Notes under the pieces: generated by a model | Told to the model about the DNA's origin: nothing | The model's input: the letters and a program-made list of their open reading frames with translations, nothing else | Database searches by the model: none | Position numbers and translations under genes: made by a program | DNA from: an uncultured bacterium | Lineage (GTDB): Bacteria > Cyanobacteriota > Vampirovibrionia > Gastranaerophilales > Gastranaerophilaceae | Assembly: GCA_947169755.1 (NCBI GenBank) | Contig: CAMVQX010000074.1 | Coordinates: 1-7,913 of the forward strand | Length of the DNA: 7,913 bases | Direction: 5' to 3' | Shown here: positions 1 through 5,561 of the stretch, one piece after another | Layout: each line of letters begins with the position of its first letter | Position numbering within the stretch: the first letter of the stretch is position 1

Positions 1-1
1 A

Positions 2-1162
2 GGTGATAAACAAGCTATGCAGCGTGTAAAAGAAGCTGCTGAAAAAGCAAAATGTGAATTGTCATCTGTTATGGAAACAAATATCAATCTTCCATTCATT
101 ACAGCTGATGCAAACGGTCCAAAACACTTGGATTTGTCTTTGACAAGAGCTAAATTCGAAGATTTATCGAGAGATTTATTGAACAGATGTAAAACTCCTG
201 TTGAAAGAGCTTTGTCAGATGCAGGTATTTCCAAAAACGATATCAATGAAGTTGTATTAGTCGGCGGTTCTACTCGTATACCGGCTGTTCAACAATTGGT
301 TAAAGAATATACAGGTAAAGAACCTAACCAATCAGTTAACCCTGATGAAGTTGTTGCTGTTGGTGCAGCAGTTCAAGCAGGTGTATTGGCCGGTGAAGTT
401 AAAGATATTGTATTGTTGGATGTAACTCCATTGACACTTGGTATCGAAACATTGGGCGGCGTTATGACTCCTCTTGTTCCACGTAACACTACAATTCCTG
501 TTTCCAAATCTCAAGTATTCTCAACTGCTGAAAATAACCAAACAGCTGTTGATATTAATGTACTTCAAGGTGAAAGACCAATGGCAGGCGATAACAAATC
601 ATTAGGTATGTTTAGACTTGATGGTATTCCGCCTGCAATGAGAGGTTTGCCGCAAATCGAAGTTACATTTGATATTGATGCTAACGGTATTGTAAATGTT
701 TCGGCAAAAGATAAGGCTACAAATAAAGAGCAAAAAATTACTATCACAAATTCTTCTAATTTGTCAGAAGCTGATATTGATAAAATGGTTAAAGAAGCTG
801 AAGCAAATGCAGCTGAAGATAAAAAGAAAAAAGAAGATGCTGAGATTAAAAACAATGCAACAAGTTTAATCGGTTCAGCAGACAGAATCGTTAAAGATTT
901 TGAAGGCAAAATTGATGAAGCTGATAAAACAAAACTTGAGGAACAAAAAGCTGCATTACAAAAAGCAATTGATGAAAACAAATCAACAGATGAATTGAAA
1001 AAATTGTCAGACGAATTGCAGCAAACAATGTTCAGCATTTCTCAAAAAGCTTATGAAGCTGTACAAAAAGAAGAACAATCAACAGCTTCAAGCGAGAGTG
1101 CATCTTCAACTGAAGATAAAAAAGATGACGATGTAATTGATGCAGAATACACTAAAGAATAA
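2..1162 (+). CDS. dnaK: Chaperone DnaK (Hsp70), C-terminal part, 5' truncated by window edge
   Basis: DnaK is the ATP-driven cytoplasmic Hsp70 that binds exposed hydrophobic peptides with DnaJ and GrpE. The open frame enters from the left edge at base 2, so the ATG at 17 is internal. The 386 visible residues run in order through the end of the nucleotide-binding domain (phosphate-2 motif LVGGSTR near fragment residues 86-92), the interdomain linker VLLDVTPL (137-144), the beta substrate-binding domain with the DNKSLG and PQIEVTFDIDANG stretches (197-229), the charged helical lid (about 255-350) and a disordered acidic tail ending DDDVIDAEYTKE, typical of bacterial DnaK. Wording such as GKEPNQSVNPDEVV and FRLDGIPPA resembles cyanobacterial DnaK from memory. 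A strong hairpin follows 11 bases after the stop and no dnaJ is downstream, so dnaK ends its transcription unit. Its promoter and any heat-shock operator lie outside the window. Confidence 0.98.
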   Translation, partial: GDKQAMQRVKEAAEKAKCELSSVMETNINLPFITADANGPKHLDLSLTRAKFEDLSRDLLNRCKTPVERALSDAGISKNDINEVVLVGGSTRIPAVQQLVKEYTGKEPNQSVNPDEVVAVGAAVQAGVLAGEVKDIVLLDVTPLTLGIETLGGVMTPLVPRNTTIPVSKSQVFSTAENNQTAVDINVLQGERPMAGDNKSLGMFRLDGIPPAMRGLPQIEVTFDIDANGIVNVSAKDKATNKEQKITITNSSNLSEADIDKMVKEAEANAAEDKKKKEDAEIKNNATSLIGSADRIVKDFEGKIDEADKTKLEEQKAALQKAIDENKSTDELKKLSDELQQTMFSISQKAYEAVQKEEQSTASSESASSTEDKKDDDVIDAEYTKE

Positions 1163-1173
1163 TTTGATAAGTG

Positions 1174-1208
1174 AAAAATAGGAGGGATTTAATCCCTCCT
1201 ATTTTTTT
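1174..1208. terminator. Bidirectional intrinsic terminator between dnaK and prmC
   Basis: A perfect 14-base-pair stem pairs 1174-1187 with 1193-1206 around a five-base TTTAA loop. The core is GGAGGG/CCCTCC. The + strand reads straight into seven T residues (1202-1208), giving a standard Rho-independent terminator for dnaK. The left arm begins with five A residues (1174-1178), which are a T-run on the minus strand, so the same hairpin can end the prmC transcript. The right arm overlaps the last bases of prmC, including its TAG stop at 1199-1201. Confidence 0.92.
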
Positions 1209-2032
1209 GCGCAAATTACTCTGTCAATTCCGGCGAGATCTTTAATAATCTCGATTTCACCAAATCCGTTCTTTTCCATTATATTTTTAACATCTTCTGC
1301 CTGTCCCAAACCAAGTTCAAACAGTAAATATCCGCCTTTTTCCAAAACACGCGGTGCGCCTTTGGTAATTTTTTCATAAAACTGAAGTCCTTTTTCATCT
1401 TTTGTAAAAAGTGCAATTTCAGGGTCAAATGTAACTTCTTTTTGAATTTTTTCTTTTTCTGACGGTGGAATATATGGCGGATTTGAAATAATAATATCAA
1501 AAGTTTCACCATATCTGACATTGGAGAAAATATCAGATTTTCTAAAGATAGCTTTGTTAAACAAATGTAGCCGTGATGCGTTATCAAGAGCTGTTCTCAA
1601 AGCATCTGATGAAATATCAACTCCAATAACCTGACAGTCGGTTAATTTTGCAATCATACATGCTATGCAGCCTGTACCTGTCCCGATATCAAGTGCATCT
1701 TTAAAACCATTTTGTTCAATAATTTCAACGGCTTTTCTGACTAAGATTTCTGTTTCATCACGCGGAATTAAAACATCAGGATTTACAATAAATTTTTCGC
1801 CCATAAAATCAGCAAACCCAATAATATGCTGAATAGGCTGGCGTGTTTTTGCTCTGATTTCAGCTTTTTGGGCAACGATAGCAAGTTTATCGGCAGTTAA
1901 TTTTTCGCCCATTATAATATCTTTTGCGCCATAATTTGCAAAATGTTCAAGCAGCATTTTTATTTCAATATTTGCTTCGTTGGGTTCAATTCCTGCATCT
2001 ATTAGCATTTTTAAAATATCATGTATGTTCAT
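1199..2032 (-). CDS. prmC: PrmC, release factor N5-glutamine methyltransferase
   Basis: PrmC uses S-adenosylmethionine to methylate the glutamine of the GGQ motif in peptide release factors, which aids translation termination in the cytoplasm. The 277-residue product matches the usual family length. It has a small helical N-terminal domain (about 1-75), the LIPRDETE motif (88-95; consensus LIPRPxTE), the SAM-binding glycine loop DIGTGTGC (115-122), the acidic VIGVDIS strand end, and the catalytic NPPY motif (184-187) followed by IPP. The ATG is preceded by GAGGA at 2039-2043 with a six-base gap, a good ribosome site that lies inside the upstream reading frame. The start overlaps the end of the 171-residue gene by 14 bases, so the genes are probably co-transcribed. 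In many bacteria prfA precedes prmC, but here two unknown small genes do. The TAG stop is embedded in the shared terminator. Confidence 0.97.
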   Translation of the reverse strand: MNIHDILKMLIDAGIEPNEANIEIKMLLEHFANYGAKDIIMGEKLTADKLAIVAQKAEIRAKTRQPIQHIIGFADFMGEKFIVNPDVLIPRDETEILVRKAVEIIEQNGFKDALDIGTGTGCIACMIAKLTDCQVIGVDISSDALRTALDNASRLHLFNKAIFRKSDIFSNVRYGETFDIIISNPPYIPPSEKEKIQKEVTFDPEIALFTKDEKGLQFYEKITKGAPRVLEKGGYLLFELGLGQAEDVKNIMEKNGFGEIEIIKDLAGIDRVICAKK

Positions 2033-2534
2033 TCGACGTCCTCAGTGAAGAATTTATTTGATTTTCGTTCAGAATTTTATCAATTTCGTCGCGTGCTTCA
2101 AGTTTTGATGACAATTCTTTTTTTTCAATATTATATTTTTTGCACAAACTTTCATAATAATAAAGTTGTTTTTTAGTTGGAGCTTCCTTTGACATTTTTA
2201 CTTCTCTTAAAAATGCCCGTTTTTTCTTTTCGTATTCTTTTTGCGCTTGAATTATCGGTTCTTGAGATTTTTTGTAATCATAATATTTCCGGCACTCTTT
2301 CAAATAAAGATATGTGTCATCCAGGAACTTGTTACTGTCAAGGTAATCTTCCAAAAATTCAAAATGCGGATTATTTATCTCAAAATAGTATTTTTCATCT
2401 TCTAAAAATTTGTTTAAAATATCATCAACCGACAAATCAGGAGATTTTTTTACCAATGCACGCAAAAAATTACACAGAGCAGACTTCTGTGTTTTTGTCA
2501 TATCCAAATAAATTTGGCTTTTAATTTGGTACAT
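2019..2534 (-). CDS. Uncharacterised charged helical protein, 171 residues, upstream of prmC
   Basis: I do not recognise a named family. The product is soluble-looking, with no signal peptide or membrane segment, rich in Lys, Glu and Tyr, and predicted by eye to be mostly helical. Residues 40-90 are acidic and aromatic. Residues 95-115 form a basic, coiled-coil-like stretch (QAQKEYEKKKRAFLREVK). Residues 118-156 (APTKKQLYYYESLCKKYNI, then KLEARDEIDKIL) resemble a short helical module of the type PTxKQLxxIxxLxxKxxI...A...I..L seen at the ends of assorted proteins; this match is from memory only. The ATG at 2534 shares its first base with the last base of the preceding TAA (TAATG) and lacks a good ribosome site, pointing to translational coupling. 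The Met at residue 12 (2501) is an alternative start, but it has only GGA placed too close. The frame overlaps prmC by 14 bases. The gene is real on context; its function is unknown. Confidence 0.85.
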   Translation of the reverse strand: MYQIKSQIYLDMTKTQKSALCNFLRALVKKSPDLSVDDILNKFLEDEKYYFEINNPHFEFLEDYLDSNKFLDDTYLYLKECRKYYDYKKSQEPIIQAQKEYEKKKRAFLREVKMSKEAPTKKQLYYYESLCKKYNIEKKELSSKLEARDEIDKILNENQINSSLRTSNEHT

Positions 2535-2689
2535 TATCTTTTAAATAACTCTTTTACACTAAATTTTTCTTTTTCATTATGGAATTGAATCATTTTTTTA
2601 GCAATCGGATTTGTTTGGTGAGAAACTGATTTTTCAGGTTTTTTCACCAATTCTTTATTTTCGATTACGGTAAAATCTCTCTTTTCCAT
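2534..2689 (-). CDS. Small hypothetical protein, 51 residues, first gene of the prmC cluster
   Basis: A complete 51-codon frame runs from ATG (2689-2687) to TAA (2536-2534). The product begins MEKRDFTVIENKELVKK and ends KEKFSVKELFKR. It is strongly charged, with no cysteines, signal peptide or membrane segment. I recognise no domain. The main support is context: its stop overlaps the ATG of the 171-residue gene by one base (TAATG), and it fills the space ahead of a gene that otherwise lacks a ribosome site. An in-frame TAG lies six codons before the ATG, so the start cannot move upstream. The ribosome site AGAGG (2702-2706) is about 12 bases from the ATG, which is long. A TATAAT (2696-2701) sits between them. 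It could be a real small protein or a leader frame that mainly feeds ribosomes into the next gene. Confidence 0.65.
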   Translation of the reverse strand: MEKRDFTVIENKELVKKPEKSVSHQTNPIAKKMIQFHNEKEKFSVKELFKR

Positions 2690-2695
2690 AAATTT

Positions 2696-2726
2696 ATTAT
2701 ACCTCTATATTTATAAAAAAGTAAAC
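2696..2726 (-). promoter_or_regulatory. Possible -10 box or ribosome site ahead of the 51-residue gene
   Basis: On the minus strand a perfect TATAAT occupies 2701-2696, with a TTTACT-like -35 (2725-2720) at an 18-base spacing. Taken literally, transcription would begin at or very near the A of the ATG at 2689, giving a leaderless message. The alternative reading is that AGAGG at 2706-2702 is a ribosome site with a long gap and the promoter lies further up. The 98-base gap (2690-2787) is almost entirely A and T, so chance matches are likely. Confidence 0.3.
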
Positions 2727-2787
2727 AAATCAAAAATTGACAAATTTGTTATATAAAAAATATATATTTTTACAATAGTTAACAATT

Positions 2788-3693
2788 CTATCTCAAAATA
2801 ATTTGAGCCATAATTTCAGGGAATTCGTTCATTAAGATTTCTGCGAATTTTTCGGTATCAATTTGAGTTATAACTATTGCCAATAAATCATTTGGAAGTT
2901 CTTCAATCATTTTTTGAATATGTTCGGGTTCAATTACGCTCATTGCTTTTACAACTTCAGGTTGATGTTTTTCACGTCTTATAATATTTGTATAAGCGTG
3001 TGCATCAAACAATTGGAACCATTCAGGATGTTCTTTGCCAAGTGATAATACAAGTTGTTGTTTTTGTGTCGGTTGAAATGCTCTTAGAGCATCTTTGTAT
3101 TCAAGAGGGTTTAATTGTCCGAATTTTTTGGATAAATCGATATTATCTAAATTATCCATTTGTTCACCTGTAATTTGTTCAAGAACTTGTGCAACATATT
3201 CTGCAGGAATAGATTGCATATGTTTTAAAATTTTATTTTTATCAATATCTGTGCTTGTTAAAAATTTATCAAGTTGTTCTTCCGGCATCAATTGTACAAT
3301 TTGTTCTTGTGAAAACATTTCAAATACTGTTTTTACAAGTTGATCGGGAGGAAGCCATTCAAGCATTTTCATTAATTTATCTTCAGTAAAGAAAAACAAT
3401 CCTTGGAGCATGTCATTTTTTTCCATTTCCGGTAAAAATACATGTAACTGTTGTTCAGTCATTTCTCTAAGAATTAAATACTTGTTGTTTGTATCTGCAA
3501 GATCAAAAAGCTCCATAACGAGATTTACGTTGGTAGAGAGCTCATGTGCCAGTTCAATAGCTTGTTGATTCCCTTGTGCTGCTTCAGCTTCCAAGATTTC
3601 ATCAACTGACATTGTGGCATACTGCTGCATCTTGACAGGACTAATGTTCAAGACCTTTTGCAGATATTCAAGATTTGCATCAATTACAAGCAT
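2788..3693 (-). CDS. All-helical repeat protein, 301 residues, MgtE-N/FliG-like pattern, function unknown
   Basis: The product is 301 residues with no signal peptide, membrane segment or catalytic motif. From about residue 75 it is built of short amphipathic helices in a loose repeat: TEQQLHVFLPEM, TEDKLMKMLEWLPPDQL, SQEQIVQLMPEEQLDKFL, IPAEYVAQVLEQITGEQM, LNPLEYKDALRAF, IEPEHIQKMIEELPNDLL, DTEKFAEILMNEFPEIM. This leucine and 'LP.(D/E).L' rhythm resembles the superhelical N-terminal domain of MgtE magnesium transporters and related FliG-type folds, but the transporter CBS and membrane domains are absent. The N-terminal part (about 28-52, MSVDEILEAEAAQGNQQAIELAHEL) is a separate helical segment. 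The start has a strong AAGGAG at 3698-3703, four bases from the ATG. A promoter-like pair lies in the 106-base gap upstream. It may be a cytoplasmic scaffold or adaptor, which is inference. It follows the acyl ligase gene on the same strand, so partial co-transcription is possible. Confidence 0.88.
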   Translation of the reverse strand: MLVIDANLEYLQKVLNISPVKMQQYATMSVDEILEAEAAQGNQQAIELAHELSTNVNLVMELFDLADTNNKYLILREMTEQQLHVFLPEMEKNDMLQGLFFFTEDKLMKMLEWLPPDQLVKTVFEMFSQEQIVQLMPEEQLDKFLTSTDIDKNKILKHMQSIPAEYVAQVLEQITGEQMDNLDNIDLSKKFGQLNPLEYKDALRAFQPTQKQQLVLSLGKEHPEWFQLFDAHAYTNIIRREKHQPEVVKAMSVIEPEHIQKMIEELPNDLLAIVITQIDTEKFAEILMNEFPEIMAQIILR

Positions 3694-3743
3694 AATACTC
3701 CTTATTTTGGATAACGGTATTATGCGATAAAAACTTTAATTTT

Positions 3744-3772
3744 TTTATAAAAATGTTTAATATTTTTAACAA
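3744..3772 (-). promoter_or_regulatory. Putative sigma-70-type promoter for the 301-residue gene
   Basis: Reading the minus strand, TTGTTA (3772-3767) and TATAAA (3749-3744) are separated by exactly 17 bases, matching four of six and five of six consensus positions. Predicted initiation is near 3737, giving a leader of about 44 bases before the ATG at 3693. The surrounding 106-base gap (3694-3799) is very AT-rich, and no clear GC-containing terminator for the upstream acyl ligase gene is seen in it, so read-through is also possible. Confidence 0.4.
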
Positions 3773-3799
3773 TTTTATTGTAAATAAGTTAAAAATTAT

Positions 3800-5473
3800 T
3801 TAAACACTTGCAAGTTGTTTCACTTCTTTGCGTTTAACTTTATTTGTTGCGGTTCTCGGAAGTGGTTCTTTGCTAATGATTATATTTACCGGACGTTTGT
3901 ATGGTGTGAGATGTGTTGCAAGTTGTTTTGCTTCAGCTCTTACAACTTTTTCAAGTTCCTCATCACTGTATTTGTCTATAACTTCTTTGACAGGAACTAT
4001 CATTGCAGCAACTTCTTCCGTGCCGTCTTTTGAACCGAATTTTCTTGAAAGTCCGAATACACAAACTTCTGAGAATAGAGGACTTTTTTCTAATACAGCT
4101 TCAACTTCTTCCGGAAATACTTTTTTACCACCTGAAAGAACTATCATGTTTTTAATTCTTCCTGTGATATAAATATGTCCGCCGTTTTTGATTTCTGCAA
4201 TGTCGCCCGTGTGGAAAAATCCTTCTTTGTCGATTACTTCTGCTGTTAATTCAGGTTGATTGTGGTAGCCTTTCATAACAGAAGGACCTTTAACCAACAA
4301 TTCTCCGGTGTCAGGGTCAATTTTTGCTTCGTAACTTCTGAGCGGTCTGCCAACAGATGCCAAATCACCGTGTCTGTCAACATTTATTGATACAACAGGA
4401 CTTGTTTCTGTTAGGCCATAACCTTGGTAAACTTTTATACCAATTCTTTCAAAAAAATCACCTACGTTTAAATCTAAAGGCGCACCGCCTGAAATGCAGC
4501 CTACAAATTTTCCGCCGAATTTTTTGTGATAATTTCTAAACATCAATCTTTTAATTTTGTATGACGGAATGTATTTTGCCAGAGCAAATTTGATTTTAAA
4601 TCTTAATTGTGCCATTTTATCACGAGATTTGATCTCTGCTTCGGTTGTTGTTTTTAAAAGTTTTAAAAATGCCGGAACAACAATCATAAATTGGATATGT
4701 TTTTCTCTCATTATGCTCAAAATATCGTTTGGTTTTAAACTCGGAGTATAAAAAATTGAACATCCGAAATTCATAAATGTTGAAAATCCAACAGTCATTT
4801 CAAACAAATGATTCATCGGTAAAATTGAAAGCAGATTGATATTTCTAAACGGCATAATCTTGTTTAATGTATAGTCAAGGTCATACATCTGAGTAAGCAT
4901 GTTTCCAAAAGTTGTTTCAACCCCTTTTGGTTTGCCTGTCGTACCTGATGTATAAATAATAAGAGCTGTTGATTTTGCACCTCTTATTCTCCATTTTGCC
5001 TGATGAACTTCCGGCAGTTGGTAGATACTTTTTTCTTCCATGCCATAATACGGTTCATCCATAACTAAAAGAGTTTCAAGAGACGGAATTTCTTCTCTTA
5101 AATATTTTGCCATTTCCAGATTTTTGCGAGAAACGAACATAACTTTTGGCTCGCAATCTGAAAGGATTGATTTCAATTCATACTTTGTCAATTTTATGTC
5201 TAAAGGAACAGTTATTGTGCCGGCGATTACGGATGCAAAAACACATGCCCCAAATTCCGGTTTAGATTCTGACAAAATTGCAACTCTGTCACCTTTTTCC
5301 ATTTTTAAATCATTTATTAAATATGCACCAATTCTGCGTGATAAAGTGCTTATTCCCGAATAGGTCAACTCTTTCCAACCGTATTGGTTTTTCATACCCA
5401 AAGCAACTTTGTCTGCATAATTTTCAGTTCTCTCTTGTAAAAAAGATAATATATTTTTTCTTCCTAAGCCCAT
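3800..5473 (-). CDS. AMP-dependent long-chain fatty acyl-CoA (or acyl-ACP) ligase
   Basis: The enzyme activates a fatty acid as acyl-adenylate with ATP, then transfers it to a thiol, CoA or possibly acyl carrier protein. The 557-residue length is like FadD-type ligases. Visible ANL-superfamily motifs are the phosphate loop YTSGTTGKPKG (174-184), the LPMNHLFE stretch (218-225), SGGAPL (328-333), the A5 motif YGLTETSP (352-359) typical of long-chain acyl ligases, HTGD (421-424) with the ribose-binding Asp, the hinge GRIKN (438-442), and the C-terminal lysine loop PRTATNKVKRKE (539-550), where K545 is the probable adenylation lysine. The usual Gly before that Lys is Asn here. No membrane segment or fused acyltransferase is seen. 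The start has GAGGT at 5479-5483, five bases from the ATG. It is transcribed divergently from miaB. The acceptor cannot be read from sequence, so no symbol is given. Confidence 0.94.
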   Translation of the reverse strand: MGLGRKNILSFLQERTENYADKVALGMKNQYGWKELTYSGISTLSRRIGAYLINDLKMEKGDRVAILSESKPEFGACVFASVIAGTITVPLDIKLTKYELKSILSDCEPKVMFVSRKNLEMAKYLREEIPSLETLLVMDEPYYGMEEKSIYQLPEVHQAKWRIRGAKSTALIIYTSGTTGKPKGVETTFGNMLTQMYDLDYTLNKIMPFRNINLLSILPMNHLFEMTVGFSTFMNFGCSIFYTPSLKPNDILSIMREKHIQFMIVVPAFLKLLKTTTEAEIKSRDKMAQLRFKIKFALAKYIPSYKIKRLMFRNYHKKFGGKFVGCISGGAPLDLNVGDFFERIGIKVYQGYGLTETSPVVSINVDRHGDLASVGRPLRSYEAKIDPDTGELLVKGPSVMKGYHNQPELTAEVIDKEGFFHTGDIAEIKNGGHIYITGRIKNMIVLSGGKKVFPEEVEAVLEKSPLFSEVCVFGLSRKFGSKDGTEEVAAMIVPVKEVIDKYSDEELEKVVRAEAKQLATHLTPYKRPVNIIISKEPLPRTATNKVKRKEVKQLASV

Positions 5474-5494
5474 AACTTACCTCGTTCTTTAAAC

Positions 5495-5522
5495 ATACTA
5501 CCATAAATATCAAAAACAACAA
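5495..5522 (-). promoter_or_regulatory. Putative extended -10 promoter for the acyl ligase gene
   Basis: On the minus strand TTGTTG (5522-5517) is followed after 16 bases by TAGTAT (5500-5495). The bases before the -10 read TGG, so the element is TGGTAGTAT, an extended -10 arrangement. Predicted initiation is near 5488, about 15 bases before the ATG, with the GAGGT ribosome site just inside the leader. The element lies back to back with the miaB promoter. Confidence 0.45.
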
Positions 5523-5534
5523 GTTTTTTTGTAT

Positions 5535-5540
5535 TATAAT
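5535..5540 (+). promoter_or_regulatory. Perfect TATAAT -10 box for miaB
   Basis: An exact TATAAT occurs 21 bases before the miaB ATG. Initiation near 5547 would give a short leader of about 15 bases that still contains the AAGGAAG ribosome site. No good TTGACA-like hexamer is found 16-18 bases upstream (the region is AAAAAC-like), so the -35 contact is weak or replaced by something else. Confidence 0.45.
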
Positions 5541-5549
5541 GTCTGTAAT

Positions 5550-5556
5550 AAGGAAG
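5550..5556 (+). promoter_or_regulatory. miaB: Ribosome binding site that fixes the miaB start
   Basis: AAGGAAG lies with its AGGA core seven bases before the ATG at 5562. This favours 5562 over an in-frame TTG at 5529, which would add eleven residues (TTG then YYNVCNKEDI) upstream of the usual MiaB N-terminus and would lie ahead of the predicted transcription start. Confidence 0.85.
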
Positions 5557-5561
5557 ATATA

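Noticed and set aside
565..1038. 157-codon open frame antisense to dnaK
   Set aside because: Antisense frames opposite hsp70 genes are a known codon-bias artefact; the sense frame is clearly DnaK and the antisense product is low-complexity Ser/Leu/Phe-rich with no ribosome site evident.
1279..1587. 102-codon minus-strand frame inside prmC in another frame
   Set aside because: It overlaps the catalytic NPPY region of an intact prmC; its Lys/Phe-rich product is a frame-shifted reading.
2177..2524. 115-codon + strand frame opposite the 171-residue gene
   Set aside because: The minus-strand frame has overlap-coupled neighbours on both sides and charged helical composition; the + frame is Leu/Phe/Cys-rich in the manner of shadow translations.
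2756..2771. Perfect 16-base palindrome (five A, TATATA, five T) as terminator of the 301-residue gene
   Set aside because: It is made only of A and T and could be chance in a region of this composition; without a GC core it is too weak to call as an intrinsic terminator.
3761..3800. Nested AT-rich inverted repeats after the acyl ligase stop (TTTTTAAC/GTTAAAAA and ACAAT/ATTGT)
   Set aside because: The two pairings compete, the stem is nearly all A-T, and no T-run follows correctly on the minus strand, so it is not called a terminator.
3828..4172. 114-codon + strand frame opposite the acyl ligase C-terminus
   Set aside because: It is the reverse reading of conserved ligase motifs (hinge and lysine loop) and has no independent support.
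5529..5561. TTG start giving an 11-residue longer MiaB
   Set aside because: The TTG lies upstream of the TATAAT box and has no ribosome site, while the ATG at 5562 has AAGGAAG at good spacing and gives the normal MiaB N-terminus.
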